In this document: positions 1 through 7,633 of the stretch, in pieces
Layout: each line of letters opens with the position of its first letter
How positions within the stretch are numbered: position 1 is the stretch's first letter
Assembly: GCA_009908745.1 (NCBI GenBank)
Contig: JAAAOU010000112.1
Location: 1-56,231, forward strand
Length of the DNA stretch: 56,231 bases
From: Bacteroidota bacterium
GTDB taxonomy: Bacteria; Bacteroidota; Bacteroidia; Chitinophagales; Saprospiraceae
Direction: 5' to 3'
Notes under the pieces: model-generated
Seen by the model: only the letters and a program-made list of their open reading frames with translations
Told to the model about the DNA's origin: nothing
Databases searched by the model: none
Program-made: the position numbers and the translations under genes

Positions 1-66
1 TTTTGACTCGATAGCCAAAAAAATAGCGGCGTCATGATTTCCACAAGTCTCAAGTTGTCAGACTAT
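1..66 (-). repeat. Edge-truncated copy of a dispersed palindromic element
   Basis: Read on the minus strand, this stretch begins TATAGTCTGACAACT and then carries a 24-nt core (window positions 12-35) identical to the core at 18768-18791. The two copies also share the 11-mer GTCTGACAACT. The copy directly abuts and slightly overlaps the stop of the GT2 gene and runs off the left edge, so only one arm is visible. Together with the complete element at 18735-18912 it defines a non-coding family of unknown class (MITE- or REP-like). Confidence 0.6.
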
Positions 67-995
67 ACAACCTTGCGGATTTTGTAAGGGCGCTTTTTCT
101 GCGACTCGAAATAAGTCCGCATTTGAATTTCCACCACAATACCAATGGTGATGAACTGAATACCCGCCAAGACCAGCATTAGGCCGAGGATAAGCAGGGG
201 TTTGCCCCAAATGTCCTGACCGAGGATTTTCAAAAAGCCAAGGTACAGATTTATCAGCAGCCCAATACCGAACAGCAGCACCCCAGTATTGCCAAACAAG
301 TGCATGGGTTTTTGCATGTAGCGCTTGAAAAACAACATGAGGAGCAAGTCGCTGATGACCTTGAAGGTGCGGCCCAACCCGTATTTGGAGGTCCCGTACT
401 TGCGGGCGTGGTGCTTGACTGGAATCTGCTTGATGCGGGCGCCTTCTTGATGGGCCAGGACGGGGATAAAGCGGTGCAATTCGCCATAAATCCCTAAGTC
501 TTTGGCCAGGTCGGCCCGGAAAACCCGCAGCGCGCAGCCGTAATCGCGCAGGTGCACGCCGGAAGTGTTGCGGATAATGTAATTGGCAATCTTGCTCGGT
601 ATCTTGCGCAGTACCATGCCGTCTTGGCGGTTGGCCCGCTCGCCGGCTACCATGTCCAAGTCTTCATTTTCGGCCATTTCCAGCATCATCGGGATGTCAG
701 CGGGGTCGTTTTGCAGATCGCCGTCCATGGTGGAAATGAATTCCCCTTCTGCTGCTTCTATACCCGCCATGAGAGCGGAACTCTGCCCGTAGTTCTTACG
801 CAACTCCACCACCTTCAAGCGAGGATGGTCGATGCTGTACAATTCGCGCAGCGTGCCGTCGGTAGAGCCATCATCTACATACACGATTTCGTACTCCAAA
901 CCTTGCAGTGCGGCAGTGAGCTGCTCGACCAATGGCTTGATGTTGGGTTCTTCATTGTAAACGGTGACGACTGCCGATATTTTTGGTCTCATCAT
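63..995 (-). CDS. Family 2 glycosyltransferase (DPM1/ArnC-like), membrane anchored
   Basis: This 310-aa protein probably transfers a sugar from a nucleotide-sugar to an undecaprenyl or dolichol-type lipid phosphate at the inner face of the membrane. The GT-A catalytic domain fills residues 1-230, with the nucleotide-binding DDGSTDGT at 41-48 and the metal-binding DGDLQNDP at 91-98. Two C-terminal hydrophobic segments (about 235-255 and 265-292) anchor it, as in ArnC/GtrB/DPM1 relatives. The start is the first of two consecutive ATGs, 5 nt after the stop of the upstream GT39 gene, so the two form an operon. The pairing suggests that this enzyme makes a polyprenyl-phosphate sugar which the GT39 protein then uses; the sugar and acceptor cannot be read from the sequence. 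Confidence 0.88.
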   Translation of the reverse strand: MMRPKISAVVTVYNEEPNIKPLVEQLTAALQGLEYEIVYVDDGSTDGTLRELYSIDHPRLKVVELRKNYGQSSALMAGIEAAEGEFISTMDGDLQNDPADIPMMLEMAENEDLDMVAGERANRQDGMVLRKIPSKIANYIIRNTSGVHLRDYGCALRVFRADLAKDLGIYGELHRFIPVLAHQEGARIKQIPVKHHARKYGTSKYGLGRTFKVISDLLLMLFFKRYMQKPMHLFGNTGVLLFGIGLLINLYLGFLKILGQDIWGKPLLILGLMLVLAGIQFITIGIVVEIQMRTYFESQKKRPYKIRKVV

Positions 996-1000
996 GCGTA

Positions 1001-2590
1001 TTATTTGATCAGCTGACCGATGTCGAATACTTTTTTGTACTGCCGCAGCTGCAATTCATCTACCTTCCGGTAAGGCAGCAGCGGGTAGCGCTCGGGTTCT
1101 ATGATGTAATAGGCATCAGGGTCAAAGGTACGGAATTCGCGGGGCACTACCCGGCCCAGCTCGCGGGTAAGGTAGAAAGAGGTGACGGGCTGCATGTCGG
1201 TGTCCTTATAGACCCGCAGGTCTTTGTCTTGATAGGCTTCCGCTACTCGGTAGGCATCCTGTTTGGCAATGCGGGCGAAATTGCCGGCTTCCCGGTCGGG
1301 CATGGCAAACCAATTGAATGCAATGCGCACCGCCAGCAGTACAGCTACGGTAGTGAGCAATAACTGCCCTTGGTTGCGCCACGCCCCCCAAGCTAACGCA
1401 CTGAGCAACACGACTAGGCTCAGGCTCTTGGCCCAGAGGTAGGGCGTATTTTGCGTAAGCTCCAAAAACAGCGGCGCAAAGGCAGCGACCGGCAATATGC
1501 TGCAGCAGAACAGCAGGAAGCCTGTAAAGAAGCGGTACATCCAAGTCCGCTGCTCCCGATGGTACTGATGTAGGTATAAAAAGGCGATGAATGCCAGGGG
1601 AATCAGCATAAAAACATAACGGGGGTGTACCTTGGGTGCCGCCCAGTAGACCAGTATGTTGGCGGCGAAGGTCAGGCTGCCAAAGAGGATGAAACGATGC
1701 TCTCGCAGCAGGGACCAACTGCGCCGCTTGAACAGGTACAGGATCATCAGCCCCCACGGCAGGAAGTGGTAAATCAGCAGCTCAAACGGGTAGGTTAGTA
1801 GATGCCCGATGGTAAACCAGATGGAATAGCGGCCCGGCGTACGCTTGGCCGATTCATTAAACAAAACGGCAAATACCTTTTCCAGCTCATTGTGCTGTGC
1901 GTACGCATAGTAATATCCGCCCACCATCAATACAAAGACCAGCCCCCCTACTACATGTTGCCAAGTAAACAAGCGGCGAAAGGCCCGCTGCGCTACAAAA
2001 TACACCAGCAGCGTCGCTCCCTGAAACACTACCGAGGGCAGCCCCTTCATCAAGAAACCGATAGCTGCCAATGCGTAAGACACCGCAAACAAACGCAGCC
2101 ACTGCCCCCGCTCAAAAGTATGGTAAATCACCATAAACGATAGGAAGGTGACCAGTGAGTAACTGATATCGATCAGCCCCACAAAGGAGTCGTAAAACAG
2201 GATACGCCCGCAGCAGACAAACATCATAGCGGCTAAAAAGGCAAAGTGGAACCCAAAGTGCTTGCGCACAAAGTAGAAGATGGCCCCAGCATAGACCAGC
2301 AAGAACACTACAGTTGGGAAGCGGATGGCCCACTCGTCCATACGCCCCAGCAGCTGGAAAAAGCCCAAAAGTATCCAATTGTAGACCGGCGGTTTTTTGT
2401 AGTAGAAATCGCCGTGCAGCTTGGGGACGATGTAGTGGTCGGTCAGCTGCATTTCCAAAGCCACCCAGGCCCGCAGCGCCTCATCGTCGATCAGGGTGAG
2501 AGTGCCCAGATTGATCAGCAAGGCCGGCCCTAGTAATGCCAAGATGAGGAAGTACAATGCCCGCCGGTATGTCGTCTCGCTACTGTTCAA
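1001..2590 (-). CDS. ArnT-like family 39 glycosyltransferase, polytopic membrane protein
   Basis: This 529-aa protein has about a dozen hydrophobic segments spread from residue 12 to 420 and a soluble C-terminal tail, the layout of ArnT/PMT-type (GT-C) transferases. The acidic DDE (residues 35-37) in the first periplasmic loop after the first membrane segment is the expected metal/substrate-binding site. The following YYKKPPVYNW is the conserved loop motif of this family. Such enzymes move a sugar from a polyprenyl phosphate to lipid A, protein or another glycan on the periplasmic side. It is the first gene of a two-gene operon with the GT2 synthase, which plausibly provides its lipid-linked donor. 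A candidate promoter lies at 2614-2621 on the same strand. Confidence 0.85.
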   Translation of the reverse strand: MNSSETTYRRALYFLILALLGPALLINLGTLTLIDDEALRAWVALEMQLTDHYIVPKLHGDFYYKKPPVYNWILLGFFQLLGRMDEWAIRFPTVVFLLVYAGAIFYFVRKHFGFHFAFLAAMMFVCCGRILFYDSFVGLIDISYSLVTFLSFMVIYHTFERGQWLRLFAVSYALAAIGFLMKGLPSVVFQGATLLVYFVAQRAFRRLFTWQHVVGGLVFVLMVGGYYYAYAQHNELEKVFAVLFNESAKRTPGRYSIWFTIGHLLTYPFELLIYHFLPWGLMILYLFKRRSWSLLREHRFILFGSLTFAANILVYWAAPKVHPRYVFMLIPLAFIAFLYLHQYHREQRTWMYRFFTGFLLFCCSILPVAAFAPLFLELTQNTPYLWAKSLSLVVLLSALAWGAWRNQGQLLLTTVAVLLAVRIAFNWFAMPDREAGNFARIAKQDAYRVAEAYQDKDLRVYKDTDMQPVTSFYLTRELGRVVPREFRTFDPDAYYIIEPERYPLLPYRKVDELQLRQYKKVFDIGQLIK

Positions 2591-2613
2591 ATGGTGCTTT
2601 GCGAATTTGGGGG

Positions 2614-2621
2614 CAAAAGTA
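2614..2621 (-). promoter_or_regulatory. Candidate -7 element for the glycosyltransferase operon
   Basis: On the minus strand the sequence TACTTTTG matches the Bacteroidota -7 consensus TAnnTTTG and lies 23 nt before the GT39 start codon. No convincing TTG -33 element is seen at the ideal distance. Confidence 0.45.
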
Positions 2622-2631
2622 CGCTAAGAAT

Positions 2632-2663
2632 TTGTTTTATCGGCACTATTGTGCTATACTTTG
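2632..2663 (+). promoter_or_regulatory. Candidate promoter of the small membrane protein gene
   Basis: TTG at 2632-2634 is followed after 20 nt by TATACTTTG (2655-2663), one base longer than the ideal -7 consensus. Transcription would begin near 2670 and run into the gene at 2740. It overlaps the divergent promoter region of the glycosyltransferase operon. Confidence 0.4.
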
Positions 2664-2739
2664 TAGGTTCACACGGCTCTGAGAATGAGGCGTTTCCTTG
2701 CGGACCATACAATAACTTCTAATTACCAACATCGCTCGT

Positions 2740-2997
2740 ATGCCAAAAAGTAAAAGTCAACTGGTCTCCTTGATCATTGCCCCTGTATTGCTCGCTGCCC
2801 TATCTGGATTATTAAAATTGGAAGGCTTCGAATATGCGCAGATGGTGCTGTGGGCAGCCTTGCTTCTTGGGCTCTACACTCTTTTCGTGCTTGTGAGGGA
2901 TATATTGCAACGGGAGCGGGACAACCAGCTGTTTTGGATATTAATCGTGCTTATTTTCTTTCCGTTGGGGGCTTTGGTTTATGTGGTTAGGCGGTGA
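2740..2997 (+). CDS. Small three-helix membrane protein, PLDc_N-like
   Basis: An 85-aa protein consisting mostly of three hydrophobic segments (about 10-26, 31-51 and 64-82) separated by a charged loop at 52-62. The last segment (WILIVLIFFPLGALVYVVRR) resembles the phospholipase D N-terminal-type membrane hairpin (PLDc_N), a small domain often found alone and of unknown function. The ATG at 2740 is preceded by a plausible Bacteroidota promoter. Its 3' end abuts the broken PIN toxin remnant, whose chance stop codon lies inside this gene on the other strand. The product is a real small protein by length and hydrophobic pattern; the function is unknown. Confidence 0.65.
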   Translation: MPKSKSQLVSLIIAPVLLAALSGLLKLEGFEYAQMVLWAALLLGLYTLFVLVRDILQRERDNQLFWILIVLIFFPLGALVYVVRR

Positions 2998-3100
2998 GAC
3001 CGTTTTTCAAGCCAACTGACTTGAATTTACTGTTCAGCTGGTACTTCGCTTTAAAAAAGTCTATCAGTATATCTGAATCAATCAAAAAGGACATAACCAT
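2987..3100 (-). pseudogene. Truncated PIN-domain (VapC-like) toxin remnant
   Basis: Reading the minus strand from the ATG at 3092-3094 (or the in-frame ATG at 3098-3100) gives 35 residues beginning MSFLIDSDILIDFF. This is the typical first strand of a PIN RNase, with the first metal-binding aspartate in SDILID. The PIN-like reading continues to about residue 28 (KFKSVG) and then stops at 2987, inside the 3' end of the neighbouring plus-strand gene. The remaining 90 or so residues of a PIN toxin, with the other acidic ligands, are absent. It follows a VapB-like antitoxin gene by about 40 nt, the normal antitoxin-toxin order. I read it as a toxin destroyed by a deletion that fused its 5' part to unrelated sequence. 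Confidence 0.65.
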
Positions 3101-3140
3101 CTCTACAATTTGTACACAATAGAAGCTTATATGAAAATAG

Positions 3141-3398
3141 TCAGTCCATATTTATTGCTCTGTCAGATACCGTACGGTCAATTATCATTTCTTCACTAAG
3201 TCCATCTTCATCCTTCCATATACCAAAAAGCTCATCTATGACTCGGTCACTTTCAGAATAACCCGACTCTACATTTTTAGAAGCTTCATCTACTCCTCTT
3301 TTCAACTCTTGCGTAAATACGTTAAGCACCTCAACCTTACTTTTAAAATCAAGGCTGCGGAAAAAATTCAAAAACTCATTGATTGTAGCTTCTTTCAT
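3141..3398 (-). CDS. VapB-like antitoxin, orphaned
   Basis: An 85-aa acidic protein. Its C-terminal half (FGIWKDEDGLSEEMIIDR then TVSDRAINMD) resembles the toxin-wrapping tail of Bacteroidota VapB-type antitoxins, which commonly end in a GxW...II...R pattern just before a PIN toxin gene. The N-terminal half is helical and probably dimerises, although no clear DNA-binding motif is visible. Downstream on the same strand only the first third of a PIN toxin remains (2987-3100), so this is likely an orphan antitoxin. Such proteins may persist as protective anti-addiction factors or simply be decaying. The surroundings are AT-richer than the flanking housekeeping genes, consistent with acquired DNA. 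Confidence 0.6.
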   Translation of the reverse strand: MKEATINEFLNFFRSLDFKSKVEVLNVFTQELKRGVDEASKNVESGYSESDRVIDELFGIWKDEDGLSEEMIIDRTVSDRAINMD

Positions 3399-3600
3399 TA
3401 CATTCCTATTTTGGAACTCTCAATTTAGCCCAATTTTGACTATTTGTCAACCAAACCATTAATCGTCATAATGAAACCGGCATTTAATTGCTCGATAGAT
3501 TTTTCAAGCAGTTGACTATACGCTGTTAATCGCTGGAAGCAGTACGGCACCTGTAGTTCAAAATATACAAACCGATGAAGTTTCTTATTGGTTAAAAATG

Positions 3601-4215
3601 TTATTTGCCACCCGCACTGCCTCCAAACAGCTCATACCCCACCGTCAAGTCAAAGCGGTCTTGCCCTTCAGAAAAGAGAAAAACCAGGTCATAAGGCTGA
3701 AAACGACGGGCGTATGTCAGCCTAGCGTAAAAGCGGCGGTAGTGGAAGACAATCATAGCATGAAAACCGCCGTTCCAGTTGTTGTATTGCCAAAGGAAGT
3801 CCTCATCTACATCATTTATAAAATATTCTGATTTTATACGCCGAACCAAGGTATAGCCTGCTCCTGCATCAAAAGCCTCGCTAATAGTGTACAGCAAGCT
3901 TAGCTCCATATTCAAATCGCTTTGGGTGTAGGTAGAGTACAGATACTTTGGACGGAGCACCAGATCCTGCCACTTAAAATCCTCCCGGTCCACATAAGAT
4001 ACACGGAGGTTGGCCAAAAAACGATCTGTCAGCTGCACGCTTCCGTTAATCCCCAACATGTAGTCTACCCCTTCTGCAACCTGTTTGGTATTGGCACTGT
4101 AAAACATGAATGGGGCGTAACTCACCCCTATTTCTGGGCTTACTTTTACTTGGGCGGGGAGGTCAGATATACCAATAGTGAACAAAAGAAGGCAGATGTC
4201 CAAGACGGTTCTCAT
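3601..4215 (-). CDS. Putative outer-membrane beta-barrel protein, paralog A
   Basis: A 204-aa protein with a signal peptide (about residues 1-21, ending DLPAQ) followed by alternating strand-like segments rich in aromatic residues, ending in a strand with YELFGG near the C-terminus. No named family was recognised. It is clearly paralogous to the gene at 4820-5482: the blocks LANLRxSYVDREDFKW, YTQSDLN, YTLVRR, HYRRFYARLTYARRF and EGQDRFDLTVGYELFGG are shared. The 3' ends are also nearly identical at the DNA level, so the duplication looks recent. An unrelated nucleotidyltransferase gene lies between the copies. A small porin-like or lipid-binding barrel is the likeliest structure. Confidence 0.6.
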   Translation of the reverse strand: MRTVLDICLLLFTIGISDLPAQVKVSPEIGVSYAPFMFYSANTKQVAEGVDYMLGINGSVQLTDRFLANLRVSYVDREDFKWQDLVLRPKYLYSTYTQSDLNMELSLLYTISEAFDAGAGYTLVRRIKSEYFINDVDEDFLWQYNNWNGGFHAMIVFHYRRFYARLTYARRFQPYDLVFLFSEGQDRFDLTVGYELFGGSAGGK

Positions 4216-4264
4216 AAGGGTTCTCTTATCATCTTAGCTATCAGACAAATATTGCTTAATCCTA

Positions 4265-4594
4265 TTATCCATCTACTTCTGTTAAAGCGTCGTAAAAAAG
4301 AACCCTTGTTTCCTCCAATTCTTTTTTAAAATATGCTTTCGTAACACTCCTTATTGTCGTAATATCTATTTCACGATTCAGCAGCTCCTCCAATTCAAAC
4401 AATAGCCCAAAGTAGCTATCAGTATATGCTTCATTTGAAATATCATCTCTGAAGGAAACCAAAATATCCACATCGCTATCTGACCGAAACTTACGAGCGT
4501 CAATAATCGAGCCGAAAAAATATAGCGACTTCACGTTATTTTTTTCACATATTCTATATATCTCAGTTTTGTTGTCTTCAATCAGTGCATCCAT
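4265..4594 (-). CDS. MntA-type minimal nucleotidyltransferase
   Basis: A 109-aa protein with the minimal nucleotidyltransferase signature: FFGS at residues 26-29, then DSDVDILV around 39-46, which supplies the glycine-serine and paired aspartates of the pol-beta fold. A further acidic strand (REIDITT) follows at about 74-80, as the third catalytic carboxylate should. Family members pair with HEPN (HepT) toxins and can AMPylate them as the antitoxin. No HEPN gene is present on either side, so this copy is solitary. The gene is AT-rich and sits between two recently duplicated outer-membrane genes, so it was probably carried in with, or inserted into, the duplication. Confidence 0.8.
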   Translation of the reverse strand: MDALIEDNKTEIYRICEKNNVKSLYFFGSIIDARKFRSDSDVDILVSFRDDISNEAYTDSYFGLLFELEELLNREIDITTIRSVTKAYFKKELEETRVLFYDALTEVDG

Positions 4595-4819
4595 GTCATT
4601 ATTTCAAATACCATTAAATCACTTCGAATCTCTTTTGTCTAACTTTCAATATATAAATAATTGCTTTGCCCTGCAACAGTCGATGTGGCACGGTGAGAAC
4701 TTTACTTGTAACGCTAGATCATAGAGGTATTGATTATTAAATACATAGATCAACTTCATTGAAAATTTCAAATCTAACTTGTATATAGATCACAGGCTCT
4801 TCTTCCAATGATGGAAAAG

Positions 4820-5482
4820 CTATTTCCTCTTCGTACTGCCCCCTCCAAACAACTCATACCCCACCGTCAAGTCAAAGCGGTCTTGCCCTTCAAAGAATAA
4901 ATATGCTGGTTCATAAGGTTTAAAACGACGGGCGTACGTCAGTCGGGCGTAGAAGCGCCGGTAGTGGTATACAGCCATGAGGTGCATGCCGCTGTTAAAA
5001 TCATTGTAATGCCGCGTTAGCTCAGAGTCCACTTCTTTATAAAAGTATGCCGTATTCATGCGTCGCACTAGAGTGTATCCGCCCCCAACATAGAAAGTAC
5101 TATTAAACGAGTACAAAAGACTAAGTTCCACATTCAGGTCGCTTTGGGTGTAGGCTGAATACAAATAATCTGGGCAGAGACATAAATCCAGCCACTTAAA
5201 ATCCTCCCGGTCCACATAGGATATGCGGAGGTTGGCCAAAAAGTGCTTTGATATTTGCAAACTACCATTGATCCCAAACAAGTAATCTAGCCGGTTGGAA
5301 GTGTGTTGTGTATTGAGGCCATATATCGTATACGGGGCATAGCTCACTCCTATTTCCGGGCTGACTTTTACTTGGGCGGTTAGTCTAGACAAACCTATGG
5401 TGAGTAATAGGAAAGCAACCAAGGTGGTTCTCGAAAGAATCACCGGATAGCTTATGTTATAATAGACAAAAGAAGGTAACAT
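4820..5482 (-). CDS. Putative outer-membrane beta-barrel protein, paralog B
   Basis: A 220-aa paralog of the product of 3601-4215 with the same blocks in the same order and a similar C-terminus (YELFGGG). The annotated start gives a longer N-terminus (MLPSFVYYNISYP); an internal start closer to the hydrophobic stretch TLVAFLLLTIGLSRLTAQ would give a more ordinary signal peptide. Divergence is greatest in the middle of the barrel, in presumptive loop segments, while the strand blocks are conserved, the pattern expected of surface loops under diversification. Function unknown. Confidence 0.58.
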   Translation of the reverse strand: MLPSFVYYNISYPVILSRTTLVAFLLLTIGLSRLTAQVKVSPEIGVSYAPYTIYGLNTQHTSNRLDYLFGINGSLQISKHFLANLRISYVDREDFKWLDLCLCPDYLYSAYTQSDLNVELSLLYSFNSTFYVGGGYTLVRRMNTAYFYKEVDSELTRHYNDFNSGMHLMAVYHYRRFYARLTYARRFKPYEPAYLFFEGQDRFDLTVGYELFGGGSTKRK

Positions 5483-5545
5483 TCATATAGTATTTAACGG
5501 TCATAAGATATAAAAACCTTTTCAGACTTTACCAAATATCCATCT

Positions 5546-5576
5546 TTGCTCTAATAGGTAAGTATAATTATCTTTG
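5546..5576 (+). promoter_or_regulatory. Promoter of the D-Ala-D-Ala dipeptidase gene
   Basis: TTG (5546-5548), a 20-nt spacer and TATCTTTG (5569-5576) match the Bacteroidota -33/-7 promoter exactly. The predicted transcript starts near 5583, so the signal-peptide region should lie immediately downstream, yet none is encoded there. Confidence 0.65.
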
Positions 5577-5601
5577 GGGCACTGCGGCCGTCCTATTGTG
5601 A

Positions 5602-6288
5602 ATTCAAGTAAAAACCACCACCGCCTGCCAGCCCGCGGCGCAACAGGAGCAGCAATCCGCTAATACCGGCACCGTCGATACCACCGTCAGTTTGCCAAAG
5701 CCGCCTGAGCCCGCACCGCCGCCGCTGCCCCCTATCGACTACGACAGCAGCGCGTGGACGGAACTGGCCCGCCTCGACCGCAGCATCCTCATCGACATGA
5801 AGTATGCAACGACCGAGAATTTCGTGGAGGAGAAAATGTACGATTGCAGCCGCTGCTTCCTGCGCCCGCCCGTAGCCGAGGCCGTAGTCAAAGCCCACGA
5901 GCAACTACAGCAGCAAGGCTTAGGCTTGAAGATGCTCGACTGCTTCCGCCCCCGCCCCGTGCAGTGGCAGCTCTGGAAGAAAGTGCCCAACCCGCGCTAC
6001 GTAGCCGACCCGCGCAAAGGCTCTATGCACAACCGGGGCGTCGCCGTAGACCTGACCCTAGTGGATGCAGAGGGGGAAGAACTGCCTATGGGCACGCCCT
6101 ACGACTTTTTCGGCCCCGAGGCCGCCCCCGCGTATACCGACCTACCTGAAGAGGTATTGCAAAACCGGCAACTGCTCAGGGAAACGATGATGGCGCATGG
6201 ATTCCAGCCCATCCGCAGCGAGTGGTGGCACTTTTCCTACAGCGGGAAAAACTATGCGCTTTCCGACATGTTATGGAAATGTTATTGA
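5602..6288 (+). CDS. VanX/DdpX-like D-Ala-D-Ala dipeptidase (M15D), 5' end anomalous
   Basis: The protein cleaves D-Ala-D-Ala or related dipeptides in cell-wall turnover. Zinc ligands are visible in SMHNRGVAVD (codons 6022-6051) and the C-terminal EWWHF (from 6220), the SxHxxGxAxD and ExWH signatures of VanX. The catalytic region is full length. The frame opens after a TGA at 5599-5601, and no ATG, GTG or hydrophobic signal peptide occurs before the domain. The first credible alternative start is the TTG at 5692. Yet codons 5611-5691 read KTTTACQPAAQQE, which looks like the residues around a lipobox cysteine followed by a lipoprotein linker. A perfect promoter sits just upstream, so the signal-peptide coding segment appears to have been deleted or broken by an indel. 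Confidence 0.8.
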   Translation: MQVKTTTACQPAAQQEQQSANTGTVDTTVSLPKPPEPAPPPLPPIDYDSSAWTELARLDRSILIDMKYATTENFVEEKMYDCSRCFLRPPVAEAVVKAHEQLQQQGLGLKMLDCFRPRPVQWQLWKKVPNPRYVADPRKGSMHNRGVAVDLTLVDAEGEELPMGTPYDFFGPEAAPAYTDLPEEVLQNRQLLRETMMAHGFQPIRSEWWHFSYSGKNYALSDMLWKCY

Positions 6289-6344
6289 CAATAAACGATA
6301 CGCTACGGCAGGCAACAAACCTTATATTTCCCCGCTTTAAAAGC

Positions 6345-6352
6345 TATCTTTG
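6345..6352 (+). promoter_or_regulatory. -7 element upstream of moxR
   Basis: TATCTTTG matches the TAnnTTTG consensus 49 nt before the ATG of the MoxR ATPase gene. No TTG is seen at the expected -33 spacing. Confidence 0.45.
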
Positions 6353-6401
6353 CCGCCGGGCAATCATGCATCACCACCAAATAGACTAACAACATCCGCT
6401 A

Positions 6402-7373
6402 ATGGCAAATACAGAATTTCAATCCGAAGTAAAAGCAATCGACCAGCTCGCCGAGTCCTACCATGAGCTGCGCCAAGAAATCGGAAAAGTGATCATCGGG
6501 CAGGAGGATGTCGTCAGGGCGGTTATCATATCGCTGTTCAGCAACGGCCACAGCCTGCTCGTCGGGGTGCCCGGTTTGGCAAAAACATTGCTCGTGAGCA
6601 CTATCGCCGAGGTACTCGATTTGGAGTTCAAGCGTATACAGTTTACGCCAGACTTGATGCCTTCTGACATCACCGGTTCAGAAATACTCGACGAGGACCG
6701 CCATTTCAAATTCAACCCGGGCCCGCTGTTTTCCAACATCGTCCTGGCCGACGAGATCAACCGTACCCCGCCCAAGACGCAGGCCGCCCTGCTGGAAGCC
6801 ATGCAGGAGCGCTCCGTAACCGTGAGTGGTGTACGCCACAAACTGCCTTCGCCCTTCTTCGTGCTGGCTACGCAGAACCCAATTGAGCAAGAAGGAACTT
6901 ACCCACTTCCCGAGGCACAGCTGGACCGCTTTATGTTCAACATCCCGCTGAACTACCCGTCTTACGAAGAGGAAATCAATGTGGTAAAAGGGACGACTAC
7001 GGTGCAGGACTTCAACCTCAAGCATGTGCTAACGGGCGAGCAAATTACCGCCTACCAGCAACTGATCCGCAAGGTGCCGATCGCTGATAATGTCTTGGAA
7101 TACGCCGTATCGCTGGCCACCAAAACCCGGCCCAATACCGACCGGGCTACAGACAAAGTCAACAACTATATCTCTTGGGGTGCTGGCCCGCGTGCCTCGC
7201 AGTATTTGGTGCTAGGTGCCAAGTGCCACGCCGCTATCCACGGCAAGTACTCACCCGATATCGAAGACGTGCAGGCGATCGCCAAGTTTGTGCTGCGCCA
7301 CCGTATCGTGCGCAACTTCAAAGCAGAAGCCGAAGGGGTGAACGAGGAGCAGGTGATTGAGAGCTTGTTCTAA
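6402..7373 (+). CDS. MoxR-family AAA+ ATPase
   Basis: A 323-aa AAA+ ATPase of the MoxR proper subfamily, chaperones that assemble or activate partner proteins, usually with vWA-domain proteins. Walker A is GVPGLAKT at residues 55-62 and Walker B IVLADEINR at 113-121; sensor-type ATQNPIEQEGTYPLPEAQLD follows around 150-170. In Bacteroidota this gene normally heads a Bat operon (DUF58, BatA/B vWA proteins), but here a strong terminator follows immediately at 7407-7446 and the next gene encodes a DUF4837 lipoprotein, so the Bat partners must be elsewhere or absent. It belongs to a different MoxR branch from the RavA-like ATPase at 50208-51350. Confidence 0.93.
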   Translation: MANTEFQSEVKAIDQLAESYHELRQEIGKVIIGQEDVVRAVIISLFSNGHSLLVGVPGLAKTLLVSTIAEVLDLEFKRIQFTPDLMPSDITGSEILDEDRHFKFNPGPLFSNIVLADEINRTPPKTQAALLEAMQERSVTVSGVRHKLPSPFFVLATQNPIEQEGTYPLPEAQLDRFMFNIPLNYPSYEEEINVVKGTTTVQDFNLKHVLTGEQITAYQQLIRKVPIADNVLEYAVSLATKTRPNTDRATDKVNNYISWGAGPRASQYLVLGAKCHAAIHGKYSPDIEDVQAIAKFVLRHRIVRNFKAEAEGVNEEQVIESLF

Positions 7374-7406
7374 AAAACGCTTAAAGTTCTTCTAAAAAAT
7401 TTGGTG

Positions 7407-7446
7407 AAAAGCCGTTTGCTGTCCGAGCGCAGCAGACGGCTTTTTT
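7407..7446 (+). terminator. Rho-independent terminator after moxR
   Basis: AAAAGCCGTTTGCTG pairs with CAGCAGACGGCTTTTTT around an 8-nt loop, giving a long stem with a T-run. It closes the moxR transcript; the remaining 190 nt before the next gene show nothing further. Confidence 0.8.
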
Positions 7447-7633
7447 GGCCAAACTGCCGCCTAAGCCGTACGCTTCCATTACCGATCGTCAAGCTTCTGC
7501 TAAAGGGGGATTCCCCACCCGCCAAAACGACTCCCGCATGCATCTGTTCCTTAAATACGCTTTGTGGTGCGAAAAACCGTAAATTGCAGTCCACCCCAAA
7601 AGCACGTAATTTTAGGATAAAACAAACGATTAC

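Noticed and set aside
6402-7373. Possible membership of the MoxR gene at 6.4 kb in the ternary system at 44-52 kb
   Set aside because: It belongs to the MoxR-proper branch, lies 37 kb away, and the operon already has its own RavA-like ATPase.
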